From a bacterium (GTDB lineage Bacteria; Eremiobacterota; Eremiobacteria; Baltobacterales; Baltobacteraceae), in contig JAJXXM010000070.1 in assembly GCA_021781095.1 (NCBI GenBank), positions 1-5,010 on the forward strand: 5,010 nt of DNA, written 5' to 3'. Below, in pieces: positions 1-5,010 of this stretch. A program made the position numbers and the translations under genes. The number at the start of each line of letters is the position of its first letter. Positions within the stretch are counted from its first letter, which is position 1. The notes under the pieces are model-generated. The model did not search any database. It saw only the letters and a list, made by a program, of their open reading frames with translations, and was not told the DNA's origin.

Positions 1-152
1 CGGCGTCATCACGGAAGCTCACGAGCGGAGACCTAGAACGAAAAAACAAAGAAGTACGACGAAGGAACCACTTGACAACACCGGCCTTCTCATGGAAGCC
101 CACGAAGTGGGCGTTTCGAGGGGCACAGTGAGGTATCGCAGAAGCGGTATAT

Positions 153-605
153 ATGTTCTTCGATCGCTCCCTCGTTGCTCGGTCGCTCGCCGCGATCGTC
201 GTCGTTGTGACGATAAGCGCGTGCTCGGGGCACATCGGCAACGGCAAAAGCGGACTCTGCGATAACGCGGGCTATCTCGCGGCGCGGAAAATTTCGCACG
301 CACGCACCGAAGTAACGATCTGCGGCTCGGTCGTGCGCGTTCGTGCGGTGCGCCGAACGCGCAGCGGGCTCCATCGTTGGTTCTACGTTCGCATCGCGCC
401 GCACGTTGTTGCGCGCGTCATCGCCGACGAAAGCGTGCTCGGCCCGCTCCTGATCCACGTCAACGACAAGGTGGAAGTGCAAGGGCGGTTTTTCCGCGAC
501 CGTGACGGCTTCGACGGCATCGATTGGACGCATCGCATCACCGGCACGCATAGCTCGTGGAGTACGCCGGGTTTCGTCGTCATCAACGGCATCGAATATC
601 GCTGA
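153..605 (+). CDS. Small secreted lipoprotein, DUF3465-like
   Basis: This 150-residue protein has a short charged N-terminus, a hydrophobic stretch at about residues 12-22 and a lipobox I-S-A-C with the lipidated cysteine at residue 24, so it is probably exported and membrane-anchored. The mature part resembles the DUF3465 family (a small OB-fold-like secreted domain of unknown function). It has G-x-V-V-R-V near 58-63, G-L-H-R-W-F at 72-77, D-K-V-E-V-Q-G at 105-111, D-W-T-H at 124-127, G-T-H-S-S-W at 131-136 and P-G-F-V-V-I-N-G-I-E-Y at the C-terminus. The D/H-W-T-H and G-x-H motifs are the family's hallmark. Two further cysteines (36 and 57) could form a disulfide. The ATG is the only start that gives a full signal peptide. 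A weak purine run (AGAAG, 140-144) lies 8 bases upstream. It stands alone, convergent with the cys operon. The family match is from memory of its motifs; the biochemical function is unknown. Confidence 0.72.
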   Translation: MFFDRSLVARSLAAIVVVVTISACSGHIGNGKSGLCDNAGYLAARKISHARTEVTICGSVVRVRAVRRTRSGLHRWFYVRIAPHVVARVIADESVLGPLLIHVNDKVEVQGRFFRDRDGFDGIDWTHRITGTHSSWSTPGFVVINGIEYR

Positions 606-768
606 CGCGCAGGCACTAACGCCACCGGAAATATCGAGCGACGAGTCGCCGAACATGCGATAGGAATCGACCCAGGTTGTTCTACGTTCCGGCGACGGCC
701 GTTATCGCTGTTGTTGAGTGCTACGTATTATAACGCCCTTGAGGCGATCGAATACGAGAAACAATTGA

Positions 769-1029
769 AGCGATGGCCACATGTTCTGAGCGACGACGTA
801 CCATCAGCAACTCCCAATTCGATCTTGAAGCAGGCAGGGAGGAAAGACGCGCGACGAAGCAGCTCGCAATGTTCGAGAGGCCATTGATGGCCATATTGAG
901 TTACTGTGCAAAATGGGTCAGTCGGTTACGACCCCTGACTCAGTTTGGCTAGTCACGGATCCGGCTCCGCAGCCACGGCCTACCCCAGCCCCTCCTATCC
1001 ATCGCCCGACCCCCGCTCCATGCTACTAA
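769..1029 (+). pseudogene. Decayed HicB-like antitoxin relic
   Basis: The frame 829-1029 has no start codon that would give a whole domain, yet it reads as a good HicB/UPF0150 C-terminal half. It begins SRQGG, followed by KTRDEAARNVREAID (844-888) and then GHIELLCKMGQSVTTPDS, the pattern of intact HicB-like proteins (QGxTRxEAxxNxREAIexhlEaLxxxGexxPxPxS). Upstream in the same frame, 769-825 reads SDGHMF, stop, ATTYHQQLPIRS, stop. This echoes the HicB core (DGxFVAxxPxLPGCxSQG) interrupted by TGA at 787-789 and 826-828. Another TGA at 766-768 cuts off the N-terminus. The tail is proline-rich (DPAPQPRPTPAP) and ends at TAA. No HicA toxin partner is recognisable on either side. I infer an inactivated antitoxin gene left from a toxin-antitoxin module. 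The alternative is a chance resemblance, but the run of conserved positions in the C-terminal half makes that less likely. Confidence 0.5.
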
Positions 1030-1697
1030 CCTTTGATATCTGAGAAATCGGCCGCGATCGTGAAGCCAGAACGAACATGTCCTCGAATATGATCTGTAAA
1101 CCTGATCCGATTCGAAATCTCGATTCGCGATAACGGAATAAGGTGAGCGGATTGCGATATCGTCGCTGTCCGCTTACCGATTATCATGAGGGAAAAGTTT
1201 TTCTAGTTGGTCGGCAAGGAAGACAGCTCGGCACTCGCTGTGAAAAGTGCGTTGGTATCGGAATGAGGCGCATTCCGCTCGCGTGTTTCTTCGCAGATGA
1301 GAATCCCTCTCGTATGCAAGCGCTTGAACCTGTACAACGTTGTCGCAATTGGGGTGTCGTTTTTCGAAGGTTTTCGAATCGGGAAAACGTTGAAAATCGC
1401 GATCGCATAACATTAGAGCGGAAGCGCGTTCCTTCGGATGTTGAAAGTACCACAGACCCTTCTTGGTGACGACATCCACTGCCGTGGACGGTTGGCGAAG
1501 GTGCGCTGGACTGGCGTGGGGTAGCCGCAGGCCAGCTATGTGAGTCAAGGCTCCTTGCGTAGCCCTACTCCGGGAACAATCAACGAGCGTTAGGATGGCG
1601 ATTGTGCATAACGCAACGACGATAAGATCGCGTCCCAGCGCGTGAGTATTGGCGGGTCGCCCTCGTAGGATAGAGAGCGGCTGCAAGATCGTTTGGA
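1030..1697. other. Gap with no recognisable gene
   Basis: About 670 bases between the hicB relic and the hairpins near the end of cysNC. The base composition is visibly less GC-rich than in the flanking genes. Open frames exist on both strands (1143-1469 + and 1174-1773 -), but they overlap each other, have no convincing ribosome binding site, show no recognisable domain and have the scattered composition of non-coding DNA. For the + frame, the AAGG lies directly against the GTG and leaves no spacing. A small stem (GTTTTC 1370-1375 with GAAAAC 1383-1388) is present. I see no tRNA, rRNA or known structured RNA. The stretch is best read as decayed or intergenic sequence. Confidence 0.5.
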
Positions 1698-1717
1698 GGT
1701 TGGATAAACCACCAACC
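1698..1717. repeat. Perfect 6-bp inverted repeat (hairpin)
   Basis: GGTTGG (1698-1703) is complementary to CCAACC (1712-1717), with an 8-base loop. It lies just beyond the larger hairpin at 1720-1755 as seen from the cysNC side, so the two could form tandem stem-loops in the transcript running leftward from cysNC. No further function is visible. Confidence 0.4.
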
Positions 1718-1719
1718 AC

Positions 1720-1755
1720 GCATCCTGGGGGCATGGGCCCCCTGCGGCCGGATGC
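1720..1755 (-). terminator. Strong two-part stem-loop downstream of cysNC
   Basis: Two nested perfect 6-bp stems: outer GCATCC (1720-1725) with GGATGC (1750-1755), inner GGGGGC (1727-1732) with GCCCCC (1737-1742) around the 4-base loop ATGG. One base on one side and seven on the other separate them. The structure starts 59 bases after the cysNC stop codon. On the leftward transcript it is followed by a moderately T-rich stretch (GTGGTTGGTGGTTT) rather than a clean T run. It is probably the end of the cysD-cysNC transcript. The absence of a proper U tract means a structured or 3'-protecting hairpin is also possible. Confidence 0.45.
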
Positions 1756-1814
1756 CGGAATTCGAGGCGTCATCGTTTATACTCCAGCGCGGCAGATACT
1801 CGGCGTGACAAACA

Positions 1815-3650
1815 CTACTCGGCGGACGCGATCGTGCGTTCGATGAACTCGAAGAGGCGCGCGGCCGATGCTTCGACGCTCTCGCCGGTCGTCGTGAGAA
1901 CGAGTTCGGGGCGTTCGGGGATTTCGTATGGTGACGAAACGCCGGTGAAGCGCTCGAGCTCGCCGGCGCGCGCGCGGCGATAGTGCCCTTTTACATCGCG
2001 TTGTTCGGCGGTCGCGAGATCGCAATCCACGTAAATCTCCGCAAATCCCGCGGCACATGCCTCCCGCGCGCGCTCGCGGTCGGCGGCGTACGGCGAGATC
2101 AGCGCGGTGATTACTGCCGTGCCGGCGTCGGCGAGAATTCCCGCGAGCGCAGCGGTGCGGCGAACGTTCTCGCGGCGCTCCTCTTCGCTGAAACCAAGGT
2201 CGACATTGAGCGTCGTGCGCAGCGTATCGCCGTCGAGAACGTACACGTGCCGCCCGCGGTCGAACAACATGCGCTCGACGCGCATCGCGATCGTCGATTT
2301 CCCTGCACTCGGCAGCCCGGTGAGCCAGAACACGTACCCGCGGTGTCCGTTGCGCGCGCCGCGCTCCTCGCGCCCGACGTTGGAGTGCGCGGCGACGACG
2401 TTCGTTGCGCCTTCGCCGCGTGCAGCCGAAGCGAGTGCGCGAACTTTTCCGCCCGCGACGATGCGCCCCTCGTCGAGCAGAACGAAGCGCGAGATACTCG
2501 ATGCAGCAAGCGCGGGATCGGCGGCGATCGTTTCGCGCGCGACCAGCGTTACCGCGGCAACATCGCCGGCGGCGACCTCCTCTGCGGGGCGACCGCGTCC
2601 GTCCTCCGGATCGAACGTCTCTTCGACGCGTGCGATCGTTACCGCGATCTCGCGGGTCCCCAAACGCATGCGCAGATTCATTCCGGCGCGCGCGGGGCGC
2701 TCGCCGAGCCAGAGCAGCGCCGCGGAGAGCGCGTGCCCGACCGTCGGGCTGCAATCGTCGTGCGTCGCGACTGCGCCGCGATCGACGAAGATGCGTTCGT
2801 CAAGCTCTAACGCGACCGCCGCGCCCGCCGAAGCGCTCTCCACCTCGTCGGGCCAGCGCAGAATGCGCGCGACGCGCGCGCTCGTTCGCAGCGGCCAGAA
2901 CGTGAGCGCATCGCCGCGGGCGACGCGTCCGCAGTCGACGCGTCCGACGATCCAGCGCGTTGAACCGCGGCGGTAGATATCCTGGACGACGATGCGCAGC
3001 GGTGCCGCCGGATCGCTGCTGCGCACTTCGAGCGCTTCGATCTCGGTAAGCAGCGTGCGGCCGCTCCACCATGCCGTGGCGGGGCCGGGGCGCGCGAGAT
3101 TCGCCCCTGCGCGTGCAGCGACCGGAACGATTGCGATCGGTGCAATTCCGAGTTCGCGCAAAAACGCATCGGCCTCGGCTGCGCGCTCTTCAAAGCGTCG
3201 TTGCGGTTCGGCGGAGAGATCGAGTTTGTTGATCGCCACGATGACCGACGTGAAGCCGAACCACTGCAAAAAAAGCGCCTGTCGGCGCGTCTGCGCGGTG
3301 ATGCCTTCTTCGGCGGAGATGACGAGCACCGCAGCATCGACCTCCGATGCCCCGCTGACGAGATTGCGAATCAGTTCGCGGTGCCCGGGCGCATCGACGA
3401 AAACGATCTCACGATTCGGTGTCTTCAACCAAATGCGCGAACTATCGAGCGTGATCGCTTGGTCGCGTTCGATCTGAAACGCATCGAGCAAGAAAGAATA
3501 CTCGATCGGTACGCCGCGTCGTTCGCTCGAGCGCTCCATTTCATCGATCTTTGCTTGCGGGACGTAGCCGCAGTCGAGCATCAAGCGCCCGAGGATCGTC
3601 GATTTTCCGGCATCGACATCGCCGAACATCACGACGCGTAGCGCGCTCAC
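1815..3650 (-). CDS. cysNC: Bifunctional CysN GTPase / CysC APS kinase
   Basis: A 611-residue fusion acting in the cytoplasm. The N-terminal GTPase drives ATP sulfurylase (with CysD: sulfate + ATP to APS), and the C-terminal kinase phosphorylates APS to PAPS. CysN part: P-loop GDVDAGKST (10-18), G2 region AITLD (66-70), DAPGH (86-90), NKLD (141-144), then beta-barrel domains to about 405. A poorly conserved linker (about 408-436) leads to the CysC part: P-loop GLPSAGKST (445-453), DGD (473-475), ENVRR (494-498), ISPY (518-521) whose Ser519 aligns with the phosphorylated serine of CysC, RDVKG (551-555) and FTG (568-570). The length is normal for the fusion and both active sites look complete. 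The start is GTG, overlapping the cysD stop by 4 bp (GTGA), with a G-rich run just before it, indicating translational coupling. The core EYSFLLDAF and DAPGHRELIRNLVSGAS resembles the CysN-like GTPase-kinase fusions more than the free E. coli CysN. Confidence 0.95.
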   Translation of the reverse strand: MSALRVVMFGDVDAGKSTILGRLMLDCGYVPQAKIDEMERSSERRGVPIEYSFLLDAFQIERDQAITLDSSRIWLKTPNREIVFVDAPGHRELIRNLVSGASEVDAAVLVISAEEGITAQTRRQALFLQWFGFTSVIVAINKLDLSAEPQRRFEERAAEADAFLRELGIAPIAIVPVAARAGANLARPGPATAWWSGRTLLTEIEALEVRSSDPAAPLRIVVQDIYRRGSTRWIVGRVDCGRVARGDALTFWPLRTSARVARILRWPDEVESASAGAAVALELDERIFVDRGAVATHDDCSPTVGHALSAALLWLGERPARAGMNLRMRLGTREIAVTIARVEETFDPEDGRGRPAEEVAAGDVAAVTLVARETIAADPALAASSISRFVLLDEGRIVAGGKVRALASAARGEGATNVVAAHSNVGREERGARNGHRGYVFWLTGLPSAGKSTIAMRVERMLFDRGRHVYVLDGDTLRTTLNVDLGFSEEERRENVRRTAALAGILADAGTAVITALISPYAADRERAREACAAGFAEIYVDCDLATAEQRDVKGHYRRARAGELERFTGVSSPYEIPERPELVLTTTGESVEASAARLFEFIERTIASAE

Positions 3651-4459
3651 ATGTACCCCCCGGCGCGCAAGCGTTCGAAGGCGTCCTCGCTCTCGGCGTC
3701 CATCGCTCGCCCGGCGCGCTCCGGTTCGCGCGTCGTCGCTAACTCTGCAATAATTTTCTCAAGCGAGTCGGCATCGCTCTCGATCGGAAAGGTAATGTTG
3801 CTCTCGCCGAGCGATCGGTAGCGTTTCCCGTTGCGCGCGAGATAGAGCGGAACGAACGGAATCGCTTCGGCCTGGGTGTAGCGCCAGATATCGCGCTCGG
3901 TCCAATGCAGCAGCGGATGCACGCGCACGTGCGCGCCGTCGGGAACCTCGGTTGCGTAATAATCCCACAACTCCGGCGGCTGTCGCTGCGGATCCCACGA
4001 TCCGTCGACGTTGCGCGGGCTAAAAATGCGCTCTTTCGCGCGTATCGCTTGTTCGTCGCGGCGAATGCCGAGAATCACCGCGCCGTAGCGTTCGCGTTCG
4101 AGCAGCGCGCGCAGGCCGGCGGTTTTGCGCGCCGCGTGGCGCGCTGCCGGCGGCAGCGCGGGGTCGACGCTGCTCTCGGGGGGGCAGGGCTCGTTGAGCA
4201 CCGGAAGCCGCCACTCGCGCACGAGGCGATCGCGGAACGCATAGACCTCCGCGAATTCCATGCCCGTATCGAGCAGCACCAACGGAAACGGCACTTCACC
4301 GAGAAAGGCTTTGCGCACCATCCAGAGCAGTGCGGTGCTATCTTTTCCGATCGACCACAGCATCGCTACGTTGTCGATACGCGCAAGGGCTTCGCGGAGG
4401 ATGAAGATGCTCTGCGCTTCGAGCGCTTCGAGATCGTCGGGAAGTTGCATGCGCGCCAT
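3647..4459 (-). CDS. cysD: Sulfate adenylyltransferase subunit 2
   Basis: A 270-residue catalytic subunit of ATP sulfurylase, a PP-loop ATP pyrophosphatase of the PAPS-reductase/CysD superfamily. It adenylylates sulfate to APS, with GTP hydrolysis supplied by CysN. Visible motifs are the PP-loop SIGKDS (36-41), LDTGMEF (63-69), GIRRDE (131-136), RAKER (140-144), the W-D-P and P-E-L-W elements (155-165), HPLLHWTERDIW (181-192), VPLYLAR (203-209), RYRSLGE (213-219), FPIES (224-228) and the C-terminal GGYM. It is about 30 residues shorter than E. coli CysD because the segment between VPLYLA and RYRSLG is missing; this is a known short form. The Cys often seen after RYRSLG is Glu here. ATG at 4459 is used; ATG at 4450 (Met4) is possible. 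Neither has a clear Shine-Dalgarno, and a 9-bp hairpin sits 4 bases upstream. The stop overlaps the cysNC start. Confidence 0.95.
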   Translation of the reverse strand: MARMQLPDDLEALEAQSIFILREALARIDNVAMLWSIGKDSTALLWMVRKAFLGEVPFPLVLLDTGMEFAEVYAFRDRLVREWRLPVLNEPCPPESSVDPALPPAARHAARKTAGLRALLERERYGAVILGIRRDEQAIRAKERIFSPRNVDGSWDPQRQPPELWDYYATEVPDGAHVRVHPLLHWTERDIWRYTQAEAIPFVPLYLARNGKRYRSLGESNITFPIESDADSLEKIIAELATTREPERAGRAMDAESEDAFERLRAGGYM

Positions 4460-4463
4460 TACA

Positions 4464-4491
4464 GCGCGCAGCCTTGGCCCCCGCTGCGCGC
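4464..4491 (-). promoter_or_regulatory. 9-bp perfect hairpin in the cysD leader
   Basis: GCGCGCAGC (4464-4472) is perfectly complementary to GCTGCGCGC (4483-4491) around a 10-base loop. In the leftward transcript the stem ends 4 bases before the cysD ATG, exactly where a ribosome binding site would sit, and no Shine-Dalgarno is visible. The loop carries GGGGGCC on the RNA. A stem this strong next to a start codon should affect initiation. Whether it controls translation or is a hsp20 terminator part is inference. Confidence 0.5.
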
Positions 4492-4515
4492 CGCTCCCCC
4501 TTGTCGGGGCGAGCG
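4492..4515 (-). promoter_or_regulatory. Second adjacent stem-loop between hsp20 and cysD
   Basis: CGCTC-CCCC (4492-4500) pairs with GGGG-C-GAGCG (4506-4515): nine base pairs, one bulged base and the 5-base loop TTGTC. It abuts the 4464-4491 hairpin with no gap and begins 25 bases after the hsp20 stop codon on the leftward transcript. It could end the hsp20 transcript, although no T run follows, or be part of a folded cysD leader. The C run here and the G run in the neighbouring loop could pair in an alternative fold. Confidence 0.45.
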
Positions 4516-4540
4516 ACGCGCATTTTCGAATCGACCGCGC

Positions 4541-4924
4541 TTAGCCGCGGACGGCGATCTTCTTCGGCTGCGCCTTCGGGTGCAGCGGCAGTTTCAACGT
4601 CAGCATGCCGTGCTCGACGCTCGCCTCGATGCGGTCGCTATCGATCTCGTCGGGCAACGAGATCGTGCGGGTGAAATTCCGGCGCTCGTTCTTTCCGACG
4701 ACGTTGAGGATGCCGTCGTTGACGGTCGCCTCGATCTGTTCGGGGCTGAAGCCCGGAACCGGGAGTTCGAGTTGGTAGCCCTGGTCGTTGCGCTCGACCT
4801 CAAAGGACGGGCCCTGCGGAAGGTTCCCGACGAGGCCGCGGAACGGATCCCAGTTCAGCAGGTCGAGGGCGCTGCGCAGCCCCGGACGGAGGGTGGGGCG
4901 CTCGATGGTGGTGAGATCGCTCAT
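4541..4924 (-). CDS. Small heat-shock protein, Hsp20/alpha-crystallin family
   Basis: A 127-residue ATP-independent holdase that binds unfolding proteins in the cytoplasm and normally forms oligomers. An N-terminal arm (1-40, with NWDPFRGL at 24-31) is followed by the alpha-crystallin domain (about 41-113): FEVERNDQGYQLELPVPGF, then PEQIEATVNDGILNVVGK, then TISLPDEIDSDRIEASVEHG and MLTLKLP. The A-x-x-x-x-G-[MV]-L-T-[LV]-x-[LV]-P signature is visible at 101-113. A C-terminal I-A-V (123-125) is the I-x-I/V anchor used for oligomer packing. The stretch between GKNE and RTISLP is very short, so the usual bacterial dimerisation loop with strand beta-6 is essentially absent. ATG at 4924 is supported by AAGGAG 10 bases upstream. 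It is the first gene of the leftward cluster, 81 bases from cysD, preceded by a CIRCE-like operator that suggests HrcA control. Confidence 0.93.
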   Translation of the reverse strand: MSDLTTIERPTLRPGLRSALDLLNWDPFRGLVGNLPQGPSFEVERNDQGYQLELPVPGFSPEQIEATVNDGILNVVGKNERRNFTRTISLPDEIDSDRIEASVEHGMLTLKLPLHPKAQPKKIAVRG

Positions 4925-4934
4925 GGTGATTCTT

Positions 4935-4940
4935 CTCCTT
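4935..4940 (-). promoter_or_regulatory. Ribosome binding site of hsp20
   Basis: AAGGAG on the minus strand, 10 bases before the ATG. It fixes the hsp20 start and lies one base downstream of the CIRCE-like operator. Confidence 0.8.
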
Positions 4941-4941
4941 G

Positions 4942-4968
4942 TTAGCAGTCATGGCAGTTGATTGCCAA
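4942..4968 (-). promoter_or_regulatory. CIRCE-type operator (HrcA binding site)
   Basis: On the + strand the site reads TTAGCAGTC, 9 bases, GATTGCCAA. The CIRCE consensus is TTAGCACTC-N9-GAGTGCTAA. The left arm matches 8 of 9, the right arm 7 of 9, and the spacer is exactly 9. It sits between the likely promoter and the ribosome binding site of hsp20, where CIRCE elements usually lie. It implies repression by HrcA in the unstressed cell and release on heat shock. The hrcA gene is not in the window. Confidence 0.75.
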
Positions 4969-4970
4969 TC

Positions 4971-4976
4971 TATATA
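4971..4976 (-). promoter_or_regulatory. Possible -10 box of the hsp20 promoter
   Basis: TATATA on the minus strand, with TATAGA overlapping it by one step. A start site about 7 bases downstream would fall inside the CIRCE element, the usual arrangement. The -35 region, near 4994-4999 (AAACTT), is poor, so the sigma factor is uncertain. Confidence 0.35.
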
Positions 4977-5010
4977 ACTCGGCTACGCCGAAAAAGTTTC
5001 GGGGGAGGGT

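Noticed and set aside
72..77. Perfect TTGACA -35 box upstream of the lipoprotein
   Set aside because: No acceptable -10 hexamer occurs 16-19 bases downstream, so I do not call a promoter.
2..265. Frame open from the left edge, with a stretch (EAHEVGVSRGTVRYRR) that looks like a helix-turn-helix
   Set aside because: It has no visible start, runs over 100 bases into the lipoprotein gene in another frame and shows nothing beyond the short resemblance. It could be the end of an upstream gene but cannot be supported here.
90..656. 188-codon minus-strand frame over the lipoprotein gene
   Set aside because: It is antisense to the DUF3465 gene, whose signal peptide and motifs support the + strand; the minus product is a GC-skew shadow.
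766..828. Three in-frame TGA codons in the hicB relic as possible recoding of TGA
   Set aside because: cysD and the lipoprotein gene use TGA as a normal stop, including in the 4-bp overlap with cysNC, so decay is the simpler reading.
808..845. Alternative frame reading NSILKQAGRK, which resembles the C-terminus of HicA toxins
   Set aside because: The upstream residues of that frame do not look like HicA, and the same bases fit the HicB core in the other frame, which continues into a much longer match.
838..848. GAGGAAAG-like string recalling the start of the RNase P RNA core
   Set aside because: The following bases and the other conserved RNase P regions are absent; the string lies inside the hicB relic.
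1143..1469. 108-codon open frame on the + strand starting with GTG
   Set aside because: AAGG abuts the start with no spacing, the product resembles no known protein and is rich in Arg/Cys like non-coding translations, and it overlaps an equally open minus-strand frame.
1174..1773. 199-codon minus-strand frame with a hydrophobic stretch ending in VDC that could mimic a lipobox
   Set aside because: The hydrophobic stretch is about 50 residues from the start, there is no ribosome binding site or recognisable domain, and the frame runs through the hairpins downstream of cysNC.

Overview
The window reads like a GC-rich chromosomal segment of a free-living bacterium. The genes have strong G/C third positions, Shine-Dalgarno-type starts and TGA/TAG/TAA stops in ordinary use. 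No marker gene fixes the taxon. The overall look would fit an uncultured soil or acidophile lineage such as Eremiobacterota-like bacteria, but that is a guess, not a result.

Layout: (1) Positions 1-152 are a leader with no recognised gene. Positions 153-605 (+) encode a small lipoprotein whose mature part matches the DUF3465 family. (2) Positions 606-1814 are an AT-richer gap of about 1.2 kb. It holds a decayed HicB-like antitoxin relic (about 769-1029, +), then about 690 bp with no recognisable gene, then strong hairpins close to the end of the leftward operon. (3) Positions 1815-4459 (-) hold the sulfate-activation pair cysD and cysNC, overlapping by 4 bp (GTGA). (4) Positions 4460-4540 are a spacer packed with two adjacent perfect or near-perfect stem-loops directly in front of cysD. 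(5) Positions 4541-4924 (-) encode a compact Hsp20 small heat-shock protein with a good ribosome binding site. Just upstream lies a CIRCE-type operator (TTAGCAGTC-N9-GATTGCCAA) and a possible promoter.

How the genes work together: CysD (ATP sulfurylase catalytic subunit), the CysN GTPase domain and the fused CysC APS kinase domain turn sulfate plus ATP into APS and then PAPS. PAPS serves cysteine synthesis or sulfotransferases. hsp20 lies immediately upstream on the same strand, so transcripts from its CIRCE-controlled promoter could run into cysDNC unless the spacer hairpins stop them. The lipoprotein gene faces the operon convergently, and the gap between them has collected broken DNA. The most informative unlisted items are the CIRCE site, the double-hairpin leader of cysD and the hicB relic. 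I saw no wholly new system.
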